From NCBI GenBank assembly GCA_037179335.1, contig JAKZHN010000002.1:1984001-2048000 (forward strand): a DNA stretch of 64,000 nucleotides. The letters run 5' to 3'. This document shows, one piece after another, positions 1-11,344 of the stretch (positions are counted from its first letter, which is position 1; the number at the start of each line of letters is the position of its first letter). The notes below the pieces were generated by a model. That model had not been told where the DNA came from. It saw only the letters and a program-made list of their open reading frames with translations, and did not search any database. Origin of the DNA: Cyclaneusma minus (taxonomy: Eukaryota > Ascomycota > Leotiomycetes > Marthamycetales > Marthamycetaceae). Both the position numbers and the translations under genes were made by a program.

Positions 1-2
1 AG

Positions 3-902
3 ACTCTTTCGATCACCACCATCCCCTGGAGACATTGGACTGGTGTTCAGAGACCGTTGGCTGCGATGGTTGAATCTGGAAACATCATCCCTCGAATCTT
101 TGAACAGCTGGAGTCGCTTCAAGTTACACTGGAGATGCCCAGCTTCATGGCTCCTCCAGAAGCGCACTGGGAGCCGGTCTTCAAGTTCTTGGCCTCTGCT
201 CCTGGTTTGTCCAAATTGGAGATCCGCACTCGAAGCAGATTGGCCGGGTACGCTGAGATCGTGGGTTTTCCGAAATCAAACCCCCCTGTCACAAACCTCC
301 TGAACATGCTACAGCTTCCGAGGCTCAGCAACTTACACCTCTCTGCCGGCGATACTGATGACCGCTCCTTGATCAACTTCCTGGAGCGCCACGCCAGCAC
401 TTTGGAGAAGGTGAGTATCGGAACCATGACGCTGGAGAATTCGATCGACACCATGCCTGACATCAACGAAGACGATCAATACTTGCTCAGGCTCGGAGAT
501 GAAAGGATGGTCCCTAGCCAGCCTGTGCGACCAGTCCCTAGGGAGTTGGTGTTGTCCAATGGACAAATCAACTTGAAGCGGGCCCAGCGGGACGGCTCGC
601 CCCTTCTGCAACTCGCGAAGAGTATCCCTAGCGCCTGGGCAAATGTGGTCGCGAAAACACCCAAGTTGCCGCATCTGAAGGCTTTCGACCTCGAATCTGT
701 GCGAGATGATCATATCACGGCCATGGCGAACCTTCGTGCCCGCAGGAGTGCCGATGAGTGTGACGAAATCCGAAGCCAGTGGGTACGGGACAATTCCATC
801 TTGGTCGCCCAAGAGATGATGTCCAGGAATGCCAGTCGCGAGCCATGTCAGACGCTTCAGCGCCTTGATGATGACGAGGTCGGCATCCGCGAAGGACTTT
901 GA
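3..902 (+). CDS. F-box family protein, 3' part only (5' end outside the window)
   Basis: The frame is open from base 3 to a stop at 902 (about 299 residues) with no start codon before residue 19, so the gene begins upstream of the window. No F-box is visible because that domain is N-terminal in this family. The assignment rests on colinear similarity to the complete F-box protein at 2802-4421: a 'W..W' segment, then FEQLESLQVTLEMPS (compare FENLTSLRVTLDFPK), then a leucine-rich stretch with LLNMLQLPRLSNLHL, then a RHASTLEKV block, then a SIPSAWANVVAKTPKLPHLK block that matches HIPSAWNNVAAAMPKMPQLK. F-box proteins usually bring substrates to SCF ubiquitin ligases; the substrate here is unknown. 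The last 20-30 residues match no paralogue and may run into foreign sequence (see 855-1091). Confidence 0.7.
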   Translation, partial: TLSITTIPWRHWTGVQRPLAAMVESGNIIPRIFEQLESLQVTLEMPSFMAPPEAHWEPVFKFLASAPGLSKLEIRTRSRLAGYAEIVGFPKSNPPVTNLLNMLQLPRLSNLHLSAGDTDDRSLINFLERHASTLEKVSIGTMTLENSIDTMPDINEDDQYLLRLGDERMVPSQPVRPVPRELVLSNGQINLKRAQRDGSPLLQLAKSIPSAWANVVAKTPKLPHLKAFDLESVRDDHITAMANLRARRSADECDEIRSQWVRDNSILVAQEMMSRNASREPCQTLQRLDDDEVGIREGL

Positions 903-1091
903 CTCAACGACCACACCGTACTTGTATGGGGCTCCCTGTAAATCGTCAGTGAGTGATCTTTCCGGGAACAATTTCGATCGCGTCCAAAGCTGACTTACCC
1001 AGTTCGTAGCCCAGTAATCGGTCAAAATCCCACCAACGTAACCGGCCATACGAGCAGCGTTCCCTTTGAGACCGAAGTCTCCTTTCTGCAT
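855..1091 (-). pseudogene. Possible gene fragment on the minus strand with one intron
   Basis: Read on the minus strand, an ATG at 1089-1091 opens a 31-codon exon (999-1091) that ends at a good GTAAGT donor. A CAG acceptor at 936-938 rejoins in phase 0 to a segment containing GAPYKYGVVVESK. The 63-base intron (936-998) and protein-like composition suggest a real coding remnant. Past about 855 the frame runs antisense to the F-box gene and no longer looks like protein. I do not recognise the family. A second minus-strand stretch with coding-like composition lies at about 1117-1265, but a stop and a frame change separate the two. It could be a decayed gene fragment or chance. Confidence 0.3.
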
Positions 1092-1890
1092 GTTACAACC
1101 TTTGCTTCTAGTTTCACGATAGCAGCACAGCAACATCCAAAATCAACTTCTCGACCGTGTAGCGCTTGAACGCCTGGCCAAAGTTGTGGTGCAGTCGCGC
1201 GTTTCCCGGCCCAGAATTTACATCAACTTCGCGAAGGATATCTTGTTTCCCGATGTCGTCACTACTTCGCCATCCCTCCTGCCAGGTGGTTTACACGAAA
1301 ATGAGGGTCCCCTGGAACGCATTGGCACAGATTTGGTGGATTCGATAGTTCAATTCGGCTCCTGGAAAGATCGTTTGTCACAGCCCTGTCGAGGTAATTG
1401 AGGCCCAACACCGAATGAACGCCCGCCACTCGACAGACATCAAAGATACCTCTACGAGGGTGGACAACATCGGTCTCGTTCTTCTCGACTACAAGCACAG
1501 TCAGCCGCAGAATTCCAAGAGCCTCAACCAACCTCATCTTGCACAGATATCATCTGCGTCTCTTGAAAGTCGGAACTTCCTGGGCCAAGGCTGAGGCGCT
1601 AAGCTGAGCGGAGCTCTAGTGCCAAATGATCTGCCTTCTTAAAAGGCAGCTCCACTTCCGTAGCCCTTCTCTCTTTAGTTCAAATCATAACAATGACTCT
1701 CACCTTTGACCTTTACCAAGAACTAGGGTCTATGTCGTGACATCGTTCACCTCTTTTTGCGGACTTTCAAGAAGGTATGCACACTCGTGACCCAGTAAAT
1801 TCCTGACACACTCAGACACGTAAAGGTTTGCGACTTGGTCACTTGGCTATAATCCAAATCGTTTAGAGAAACACAAATAATTTGGAGAAG

Positions 1891-1987
1891 TCCGGGTAAT
1901 TCAGACTAGTCCAAGTCACTCAGAGAAATTCGAGTAACTCAGGGAAGTTCGAGTAACTCGGACAAATTCAAATAATTCAGAAAAAAT
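1891..1987. repeat. Decayed tandem repeat, about five units of 19-20 bases
   Basis: Five adjacent units start with TC and share the core GTAACTCAG followed by A/G-rich bases: TCCGGGTAATTCAGACTAG, TCCAAGTCACTCAGAGAAAT, TCGAGTAACTCAGGGAAGT, TCGAGTAACTCGGACAAAT and a more degraded fifth. Weaker similar words extend upstream towards 1845. Most differences between units are transitions. Confidence 0.6.
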
Positions 1988-2618
1988 TAACTACCTAGGA
2001 ATGACTCAAATAATTAGCAGAAAACCTAGTGATGAGGAGAAATAACTGTAATTTGAAATCACAGTATCATTGTAGGAAATACAAAATCAATTGTGTCAGG
2101 AATTTACTGGATGGCGAGGCATAGTACTCGCTCGTTCCAGATCGTTCTCAGTGACAATCTCTCAGCGAAAGGACTCTCCGATTGTGTTCATTCTGACGCC
2201 GGTGTGGACATAGAAATGGCGTTAGACGACAGATTCCAGGGCTCATGGATAATGGATTGTGCATCCCAGACACGCCATGTGTCGACCAGGTCTACAAAGC
2301 GTACCAAATCGGTTTCCTCGGCTTCTTGTCCCTTGGGACATTCGAAGACAGCTTTGGCGGACCAACTTGTTGCTAGCAGTTGGAGGATGGTCGGAGTCTG
2401 GCGTTGCAAAACCGGTCCCTGAGGCGATTCATTCACAATGTTGCTTTCTCGGGCCGAAGGTATTCGACTCCTTGTCTCCTAGTATGGTATCGTTAAGCAG
2501 TTGTAGCAAAAGTCGCAATGTAAAAAAGATCCGAGATATGTTTGTTGTCTTGGTGGATGCCGTGAATCTGAAATGTCGTGTTTGTAGAGTCCCCTGATCG
2601 TGGGGCTGACTAAACACA

Positions 2619-2626
2619 TCACGTGA
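2619..2626. promoter_or_regulatory. TCACGTGA palindrome upstream of the F-box gene
   Basis: This perfect 8-base palindrome contains the CACGTG core bound by many bHLH-type factors. It lies about 175 bases before the ATG at 2802. Function is inferred from the motif only. Confidence 0.3.
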
Positions 2627-2682
2627 TTGCTGATTAAACTTGGGTGCTTTACGCGTTGCTGGTGAACTTCACGCTTCGCGCG

Positions 2683-2714
2683 TTTGACAACTGACAATTC
2701 CTCCCCAAATCGCA
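2683..2714. repeat. Upstream copy of a 32-base direct repeat in the F-box promoter
   Basis: The segment begins TTTGACAACTGACAATTCCT and recurs at 2767-2798 with 29 of 32 bases identical; all three differences are transitions. The copies start 84 bases apart. Confidence 0.75.
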
Positions 2715-2766
2715 TACTGTGTGCGCCACAGGCACACCCATTCTATCGACCTCCAAGCTCACTATT

Positions 2767-2798
2767 TTTGACAACTGATAATTCCTCTCCAAGTCGCA
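2767..2798. repeat. Downstream copy of the 32-base direct repeat, ending 3 bases before the ATG
   Basis: This is the second copy of the repeat at 2683-2714. It ends immediately before the start codon at 2802, so it is the 5' leader of the F-box gene. The pair looks like a local duplication that copied the leader, or a repeated binding site. Confidence 0.75.
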
Positions 2799-2801
2799 AA
2801 G

Positions 2802-4421
2802 ATGGCGACCACCAGGGCGATCTCCGCAAGCGCTTCCAGGACCAGAGAGGCCCCAGTACCCGACGAGCTGCTCCTGAAGATTTTCTCATACCTCGACTTC
2901 CATATACTCAAAAGTACTCGCCTTGCCAGTCGCCGCCTGGCTGGCGTTGCGTCAGAATTCCTCTTCAAAGAAGTTCTCGTCATGTTCTTGCCTGAATCCT
3001 TGGCCAAATTCCGCTCCATCGCTACTGCAAGCCATCTGGCTAGACACGTGGAGACTGTCTGGGTGCATCTGGACGTCCTTAACGCCGAGTGGATCACTGC
3101 CTCGATTGACACCTACCGAGAGAGAGTCGCCAAAAACCCGAACAAGCGAGACCCCGAGTTTGTGAAATATCCCAAGCTTCCAGACGCACAAGCCCTGGCT
3201 TACCTCAAGTCCCTCATTGTCGCTCAGCAAGACTGTATCGAACGGGGAGTCGCAGCCAGAGCGCTAGCTCAGTGTCTCCGGTCATTTCCAAAGCTGAAGA
3301 GCGTGAAAGCGATGGATTGGCAGAGATTCATCTATAGCGGCTACGAATCATTTGATGTCCCAAGCCTGGGGACATATGGCGACCACTGGCCGTTCTTCAG
3401 GAAACTTTCAGAAGAGACTGGACTGACCAACCCTGGCCTAGCTCACTACAATCAAGAGAAGCCTTGGTTCATAGATGGCAGACCGTCATTTTCCCCCTTG
3501 GTAATCCTGCTAGTGGTCCTTGGCAGTATTCAGCGGAAACCCACCGAAGTGGCAATCCATGGAATTTCTTGGTTGGAATGGAACAGTTCGCCTCTGACAT
3601 TGGCAAACGTGTTTCACTCTCGCGGTTCTCAATGCATCCAACGTCCTTTCGAGAACTTGACCTCTCTTCGAGTCACCCTAGACTTTCCTAAAGAGTTTGA
3701 GGATGGCGATATCCTCATCCCGGAAGACCCAGACTACCGCTGCGTTCTCGATTTCTTGGCAGTCGTTACCAATTTGGCTAGGCTGGAGTCGCTGGAGATA
3801 GGAATGGAGCTTGGGGGCAATGGGGCTTCCTGTGTGCTGTATCAAGATCCGCTTCCTGTTGTCGAGGAACTGCTCGAAAAGATATTGTTGCCAAAGCTCA
3901 AGCATTTCAAGCTAGAATTCGGCCAGGCGCCCGACCTCAGTTTATTGGACTTCTTCAGGCGCCATCGAAATACCTTGGAGACTTTCAAAACCAAGAGTAT
4001 GAGACTATTGAATACCATGGCCCCTGAAGCTACCGATTTGGCTACCGAGTTGCAGGATGTGGTCCCAGACTACGAAGAAATCAAACACATCCCAAGTGCG
4101 TGGAACAATGTTGCCGCCGCGATGCCGAAAATGCCCCAACTCAAGCATATAGGTCTCCAGTTCGTTCAAGATGAATATATTTTTGTGGTTATCGATTCAG
4201 TAATCGATTGGGATCACTATGACGATATACCTGAAGAGGATATGAACTATTTTTACAAATTTTTAAAGGCCATTTTTTGGAGCATTGCCGAGATAATGAA
4301 ACGCCAAGCCAAGAGAGATAACTCTTGGGAGGAATATGGATTTCCCGTTTATGGTACCCTGTGTCATTGGCTGGGCATGAATCTCGATAAATACCGTTGG
4401 GAAGAGGGATATGAAAGATAG
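2802..4421 (+). CDS. F-box domain protein (539 residues, no intron)
   Basis: This is one uninterrupted frame of 539 codons. The F-box lies at residues 18-57 (VPDELLLKIFSYLD, then LKSTRLASRRLAGVASEFLF), followed by about 480 residues of a leucine-rich, fungus-specific region typical of lineage-expanded F-box families. The expected role is a substrate receptor that docks on Skp1 in an SCF ubiquitin ligase; the target is unknown. Colinear similarity to 3-902 and to the minus-strand gene at 61514-63142 marks the three as paralogues. The start is set by the ATG directly after the repeated leader at 2767-2798. From about 4185 to the stop the composition shifts to AT (ATATTTTTGTGG, TTTTTACAAATTTTTAAAGG) while the frame stays open, consistent with mutation leaking in from the retrotransposon block that starts about 48 bases downstream. 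Confidence 0.9.
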   Translation: MATTRAISASASRTREAPVPDELLLKIFSYLDFHILKSTRLASRRLAGVASEFLFKEVLVMFLPESLAKFRSIATASHLARHVETVWVHLDVLNAEWITASIDTYRERVAKNPNKRDPEFVKYPKLPDAQALAYLKSLIVAQQDCIERGVAARALAQCLRSFPKLKSVKAMDWQRFIYSGYESFDVPSLGTYGDHWPFFRKLSEETGLTNPGLAHYNQEKPWFIDGRPSFSPLVILLVVLGSIQRKPTEVAIHGISWLEWNSSPLTLANVFHSRGSQCIQRPFENLTSLRVTLDFPKEFEDGDILIPEDPDYRCVLDFLAVVTNLARLESLEIGMELGGNGASCVLYQDPLPVVEELLEKILLPKLKHFKLEFGQAPDLSLLDFFRRHRNTLETFKTKSMRLLNTMAPEATDLATELQDVVPDYEEIKHIPSAWNNVAAAMPKMPQLKHIGLQFVQDEYIFVVIDSVIDWDHYDDIPEEDMNYFYKFLKAIFWSIAEIMKRQAKRDNSWEEYGFPVYGTLCHWLGMNLDKYRWEEGYER

Positions 4422-4469
4422 AGCATAAATTACGATTGAGGCTTTTTCTCCGGACCTAGTGTATTGAGC

Positions 4470-4694
4470 TGTAGAAGGGCAGGAAAATAGAATAATATTG
4501 GTTTGGCTAGCTAAATTTAATGCTGGGTATAGTGCTATGTATCCTATACTTTTTTAGTTTATATGGGTGGTTTTCAAAATGGTTATATCCGAGTAAAATA
4601 AGGCTAACGGGGTGCTAAGGTTAGCGCTAAGCGGTTATTTTAATGGTTATTTATTATTTCGACTATTTATTTGCTAAAAGCCAGGTATTTTGCA
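4470..4694 (+). repeat. Left LTR of element A
   Basis: It aligns without gaps to 47369-47593. In the last 55 bases I count 22 differences: 19 read C in the right copy and T here, 2 read G there and A here, and one runs the other way. That is direct evidence of RIP-like C-to-T change in this copy. The start is uncertain by a few bases. Confidence 0.75.
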
Positions 4695-5427
4695 ATATAT
4701 TTTTTTAGGCTTTTTGGGTAACAGAGTTTAAATTTTGGGAAGGGTGTTTTAGAAACGTAATTAGAAAATAAATAAGTTTTAATTTAAGTGTTTTTTGCCG
4801 TTTATTATAATGTAAAAATTTAGATTTTTAAAGCTTTGTAATAATGCCACGTGATTGTTAATTGATTTTTAAAATTTTGTAATTAGCTTAAAACGGCGAA
4901 TAGTAGTTAAAATGCATAAATAATAAAATTTTAGGGAAAAAAATATTATAGTAGGTAATTAATATAAAAATAAAATGAAGTTTTTTTATAGCCAATATTA
5001 ACCGATAATTAAAAAAATTAAAAACATAATTTATTAAAATTTAAATATTAGTACAGTATTTTTAAAAATAGTATTAAATAATAAAGAAGATTTAGCCGTA
5101 TTTAATAAACTTATTATTAAGCAAATTAAAAAATTGATAATAATTTTAAGGTTTGATACTGTTTTTAAAATATTGGCTAGTTTGAAATTAAAAATTATAA
5201 AAAAAGAGATTTTTGAATAAAAAAAGTAATTAGGAATATTAAAAAAATAAGGAAACTAGAAAATAAATAGCGGAAATTATAAAAACCTAATAAAATTTTT
5301 ATAATTTTATAATTTTTAAGTTTTATATTTTATTTATTACGTTAAGCGATTTTTAATATTTTTAAAATTTAACTGGTATATAAAATTAGCTTAATGCTAT
5401 TTAGGAAGAATTTTAATTATACTATTA

Positions 5428-5617
5428 TATTAAAACATAAATGCAATAGCAGCCACCGTAGAGTAGCCATCACATGTAGCTAGACCAAAAGGAGATTAGC
5501 GTCCGTATAGTAAAAATATTCTTATTTCGGACTTTCTAGCTATTCTAAATTTTTTAAATATAATACAATGTTTTTTACATCTTTATTTTATACCTTTATA
5601 TCCATTTATTTCCAATA
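5428..5617 (+). repeat. Left LTR of element B
   Basis: This 190-base repeat aligns with 24226-24415 at equal length. Its centre (about 5440-5515) keeps more G and C than the right copy, for example AGCAGCCACCGTAGAGTAGC here against AGCAGCTATTATAAAATAGC there. Confidence 0.8.
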
Positions 5618-5823
5618 AATTATAAACCCGGGATTGCGTAAGCTTCTAAATAATTTTTTAATATTATCCTAATAAAAATTTTATAGCTTGGCAAATTTCT
5701 TTTTCTTTTAATATTATAATTTATTGCAAAATAATTAAAATCAATACAAGAGTGTTTTTATATTTATTTCTTTGCCAATAATATTATACTATTTTACAAA
5801 ATTAATTAAAATTGATAAAAGGA

Positions 5824-6012
5824 TGTTACGGCGCAGGGCAGGGGTCGAGGCAGGGGTTAAAATAGACTGATATTATAAGCTAAAAAGGAAAGCTCTTTAG
5901 CCGGATGGGACTATAAAAATCCCTTTAAAACTCTACGGCGCTAAAAAATACCGGGGGTCACGTGCCGGGCATATGCATGCCTAAGGTACTAAAGCAAATT
6001 AATACTATAACA
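5824..6012 (-). repeat. 3' LTR of element C (left copy)
   Basis: It begins TGTTACGGCGCAGGGCAGGG and ends TATAACA. It stands out as a GC island in AT-rich surroundings. Its first 45 bases are much less mutated than the same bases of the right copy, whereas its last 30 bases are more mutated. Confidence 0.9.
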
Positions 6013-8249
6013 ATATCTCCGGTTTAAATTGCTATTTATTCCAAATAGCATTGAAAATCATTTTTTATTTTTAAATATTTGTAATTTTTTAATTATAAAA
6101 TATCTATATTTCTATTTATAAAAACCACGTAATTCTTTTTTATTATAGCTTCAAATGCCAATAATTCCTTTTATAGTCTTTTTTTTAAAAAAGCCTTATA
6201 CTATAATTGCGGCGGCTAGCTATATTATATTATTTGGCTATGCTATACCGTTTAATTATGCTATGCTATTTGGCTATACTATAAATATAAATGGCTATAC
6301 TATATTTTTGCTATACTATAAAGCCCATTTAATTAAAAAACCCAATAAATTAAATTTATTTTAATACTGCTAATATCAATTTTATAAATATATTTTATAT
6401 TTATACAAATCTGCCTTTGGCTGCCAATTTGATTTGTAATTTTTCTATTTGATTTAATATATAAATTCTTAATCCGGTTTTAAATTTTAATTATAAATAT
6501 TTAAAACGCTATTAAATTCCTATTTCTCCATTATGTTTTGGATTTGTTTTTAATATCCAGTTTTTAATATTTTTGCTTTTTATTTTATTAATTTTGTTCT
6601 AATTAAATAGGTTTTTCAATTTTGGCTTTAATTTAAAAAGGGATATATAAAATATTAAAAAAAAGTTTATGCTTTTTAAAAATTCCAAATTGCATGCCCT
6701 TTAATAAATTTTACTTATTAGCCAGAGTCCGGTCTATTTTCCTTTTTTTTTATAATTTCTCTTTTTATATTTTTAATATTAATATATACCAATTGGCCTT
6801 TTTTAAATATTAAAGCTTTTAAACAACATTAATTTTTATTTTTTTATTTTTTTATTAATAAATTGCTAAATTAAAGCTTTTAATTAAATATAAATTCTTT
6901 TTATAAAATTTGCTATTATATTTGCTTTGTAAAAGCATTGCTTTTAAATAGCTAATATATTCAAAAAATAGGGCTAAACAAATTCTATATCTATTTAAAG
7001 ATGATATTTATAATTTGGAAAATAAAATATTATTTTTATAATTTTAAAAATTCGTTTATTTAACGCAAACTCTGCCACCAAGCCTTAAATAATATTAATA
7101 GAAATTGCAAATATTTTAGAGATACTAATCTAAATGCTTTAAGTTTATTACAAAATTTATATTTCTTAATATATTTTTTAATATTTTTTAATATTTTTAG
7201 CCATTAATAATACTGGCTAATATTGGCTAAAATTTTGATTTTTTCTAAATGTTTAATTAAGGCTATTAAATAATATTTATAAATAATTTAAATTGCCAAA
7301 TGAAATATATTAGGGGATATTTATATTTGATTTTTTAAGCCTATTAATATAATTCTTTCTTTTAAAATAAAAAATTTAAAAATTTATTTTTTAAAATTTC
7401 AATGTAATTGTTTTCGCCAGACTTTAAAATTTTTATTTTTTAAAGCTGCCAATGCAATTATTGCAATATTCAATAGTTTATAGATTTATTTAATAAATGT
7501 TTTAATAAATTTCTTTAAATTTCTTTTAACATTTGAAATTAATATTAGAGCAAAATAGATTTTTCTTAATTAAATTATGCAAGGCTTTAAATAAAAAAAA
7601 TAACTTTAATAGCAATATTTTTAATTTATATTGCAGATTTTTATTTTTAATATATTCGAATTAAACCTTTGAAAGCCTATTTAATATATTTAATTTAATT
7701 GCTTGGGATTTTGGCCTATAAATAATTTTAAAATTAAAATTGGAAAAAAGTTCGGACTAGCGGATTTGTTTTTAATTTAGCTGTTTTATTATTATAAAAT
7801 ATGTTTTATTATTATAATGAATTTAAATTTCAATTTTCTTCAATAGTTTTTGAATTTCTAATTTTATTTTTTCGAATATTTAATTATAGCCAAAATTCTT
7901 TTATCATAACTTTTATAATTGCATTTAGCAGGATTATAGATTTTTAACAAATAAACCACGGGGCATAAAACGCTATTTTTTTTTTTTTAAAGCATAGTCT
8001 AAAGCATTTGTTTTCAAAATTATATATTTGCTATAATAAAAAAAAGCCAGAATTAAAGCAGAAATAAATGCTTGCTTAAATTTATTAAAAGCATTTTGCT
8101 AAATTCTTTTCTATATATATTTTACTTTTTTTTTGAATTAAATTTTTTAATCGCTTGGCTATTTTAAAGAAATTCTGTTTTTTTTTATAAAAATTAGCAA
8201 ATTCCACAAATTTCCAAAGTTTTTTAATATAAGTAAATAATCTTTAAAT

Positions 8250-8720
8250 TAAAATAAAAAGCATTTTATTTGAATTTATTTCTATACTATTTAATATGAT
8301 ATAGAAATCCAGGTATTTAATGCAAATAATTTTAAATTTAGATTTAAAAATATTAATATAAAAGCCTATATTTTTAAAACGGTAAACCATTTCCCGGATA
8401 TATTTTTATATTTTTTCCCATTATTTAAAACAATTAGAATATTATTTAAAAAAATATATGTATTTTATTTAGCAAATTAAATAAAACATTATTAATATAA
8501 TATTAAAAACAAACGAAAATATTATAAAATTCAAATGGTATAATTAATAATTTAAAAAAACCAAAACGAATAATAAATGCTATTTGTTTTGTCTTTCGCT
8601 ATTTTTAATTTATTAAATACAGCAATAATATTGAATTTAATATAAATTTTGGCTTTATATAAAATATTTAGGATTTTTTTAATTAAAGGCAGAAAATAGC
8701 AAGTGTTAAGAATAATATTA
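8250..8720 (-). pseudogene. Degenerate Ty3/gypsy reverse transcriptase of element C
   Basis: Translating the minus strand and reading through stops gives GLNNIILNTCYFLPLI, then KAKIYIKFNIIAVFNKLKIA, and later FKNIGFYINIFKSKFKIIC and KYLDFYI. These match the order of conserved blocks in gypsy reverse transcriptase: fingers, first palm Asp (here Asn), and the thumb motif that precedes 'KYLG'. Several stops interrupt it. The replaced Asp fits G-to-A change. It is inactive. Confidence 0.8.
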
Positions 8721-9736
8721 TTTAGACCTTTATAATTTTAATATATTTTAATTTCTTTTTTAATTTGGCCGCTAGTATTAGCGGCGCTATATATTTGGAT
8801 TTTAATTTTCAAATAAATTTATAAAACAACTGCTTATTAAGCTATTTTCTAATATATTTTAATTATTTCTAATAAGAAAAGGCGGTTTTTATAATAAAAT
8901 AATTTTATTTCAAATAGCAATTTAATTTTATAATTTCAAAATTATTTGAAAGGCAATTTATTTGCTTTTTTGAAAAGGAAAGCATTTAATATATTTTAAA
9001 GCTATTTAAAAAGCTTGTTTTGAATTTCTTTATCGCTTATACTAAATTTTCTTTTTATAAATTTAGCAATATATTTTCCGATTATTTTGCTTAATTTATT
9101 TATATTTTAAAAGCTATAAATATTTTATTTAAAATAGCAAAAAGCCAAGAAATTATTATGTATTAATAAAAATAAAAAGCACAGTTTATTTGAATGCCTT
9201 TGGCCAATAAAAAAAACTTATACAAAATCTGGCAATTTTAAAAATTCTATTTTGTATATATATAGTTTTTTTAATTTTGAAATATTGTTTAATTTCTTTT
9301 AAATAAGTTTTATATATTGAATTTCGTTTTAATAGGCAAATATAATAAAATTAATTATAGCATTTATTTTAATATTATTTATATTTTGCTTAAATTAATA
9401 AATACTTAATATTGGCTAGAAAGTATAAATAAATGCATTTAATAATGGAAATAATGCCTTTTCTATTTTTCTAATAATAATACCAATTTTTTTCGTTTTG
9501 TTTTTTAGCGAAATAAACAAAGTTCGAAAAACTACTGTATATTATATAGGCTTTTAATTCGGATTTTTTTAGATTCGGATTTGGTTTAATAATATCAAAA
9601 TTTCGCTTTAAAATAAAAATTTAATTAATTTCAAAAAAACGAAAACATTAAATATATTAATTTTTTATTATTATTTTTTATAATTAAAAAAATACAAAAA
9701 TAAGCAGATTTAATAAATGTATAAAATATAAAAAAT

Positions 9737-9973
9737 ATGTGTTTAGAAATTAGTTTATTTAATATAAAAAATGCCGGTTCAAAAAACACGAAAAATATCT
9801 ATTTAAAAATTGGCTTATTTAATATAAAAAACATTAATTTAAAAATTGGTCCATTTAATTTAAAGAATGCCAATTTAGAAAATATAAAAAATTTTAATTT
9901 AAAAATTGCCCTCTTTTCTAATTATTTTAAAATAATATTGGGATTTTTAATAAAAATGCTATTTTTAAAATAA
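9737..9973 (+). other. Internally repetitive AT-rich stretch inside element C
   Basis: A 78-codon plus-strand frame contains recurring LFNIKN / NLKIG words spaced 10-20 codons apart. It is antisense to the inferred coding strand of C, and its composition is that of mutated AT-rich DNA. I treat it as a decayed DNA repeat and not as a gene. Confidence 0.3.
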
Positions 9974-11344
9974 AACAAATATACTAATATTGGCCAATAT
10001 TTATACAAAAAGCATATTTTAATATAATATTTAGTTTTTTAATAGATAAAATATTGTTTAAATCTTTTTTAAATTTTTTATCTTTAGCAATTTTAATATT
10101 AAATTGGTATTTTTTCAATATATTCTTTTTCAATATATTTATTAATATTTTAAAAACATTTAATTTATTTATGATAAATAGCAAAATTAAATATTTTATT
10201 TAAAAACTTAATTTTATTAGCCAAACTATTTAAAACTCTAATACAAAGTCCGGTTATTTTTAGCTTTAAAATAAGCTAAACCTAATTTGCTATATAGCTG
10301 TAATTAAACTAAAAAGCAGCAAAACTTATATTGCTTTGCTTTAAAATATAAAAATACTATTAGATTCTTCTAATATTATTTAAAATTATAATCGTTTTTT
10401 AAAATATTAAGAAATATATTTAAAATTTTTTAAAGCTATTTTTTATTATTAATAAAATTATTAATAATTTGTTTAAATAAAATTTTATACTAAATTTTGC
10501 AGTATTTTTCCAATTGGCTAATAATATATTAAATTCTTTTATATTTCGAATTAAAAACGTTTTTATTAATAGCTATAATGCATTAAATTTTAGAAGTTTA
10601 ATTTAAAAATGCTTTTTAACGCTTAAATAATTGTATTTTAGTTTTAAAAAACTTTTTAAAATTTTTAATTTTCCGGGAAAAGCACGGGGCGAAAAACTAA
10701 ATATAGGCGTAAGCAGGTATTATTTTTAATCTATTTGTTTAATATTTTTTAATATTTTTTAATTTATAATTTCTAATTTGCAATTTGGTATTAGTAATAT
10801 TGGTTTAATTTTTTAAAACAAAGATAAAAAGCAACAATGCTTTTATTTTGCTATTTTAATTTACAATTCTTATTATTAATTTTGCTATTAATATATTGCA
10901 AAAAAATATTAAATATAATAAAAATATCTTAAAATTATTTAATTTTATTCGCAATGCAAATAAGAAGTTTTTTAGCGAATTTTTAAATTAATTTAATAAT
11001 AAGCAAATATATTTTATTAATTCGTTTAATAATCTAAACAAAAATACATTTTTTAAAATAATTGCACCAATTGCTATATAATTTGCAATAGTATTTATGG
11101 TATTAATTAAAATTTCAGGGCTTTAAATTAAATACAAAAGCAGAATTGGAATTGATAAAAATAAATTTGCGCAAATAGTACTGGCAAAATTAAAAACATT
11201 AAAATTATTAAACATCGAAATTAAAGTTTAAATTATAATTTGCGCCACGCGCTATTATTATAAAATAAAAAATTATATTTGGAATCGCAAAAATTTAAAA
11301 ATATTCGGAATTTTTAAATTAATTAATAAAAAAAGCTTATAAAT

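Larger units (their letters stand above)
903..2682. other. Interval between two F-box genes, no convincing complete gene
   Basis: Several short open frames occur on both strands (for example a minus-strand frame at 2188-2436), but none has a recognisable domain. The interval holds the possible gene fragment at its left end, a decayed short tandem repeat at 1891-1987, and a TCACGTGA palindrome at 2619-2626 about 175 bases upstream of the next F-box start codon. Composition drops towards AT between about 1800 and 2080. Confidence 0.5.

Noticed and set aside
333..1136. 267-codon minus-strand open frame
   Set aside because: Most of it is antisense to the F-box coding region; only the part right of about 855 has independent coding character, reported as a fragment.
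6155..6364. 69-codon open frame with hydrophobic, repetitive Tyr/Ile words
   Set aside because: It lies inside element C in RIP-mutated DNA and on the strand opposite to its polymerase; composition alone explains it.
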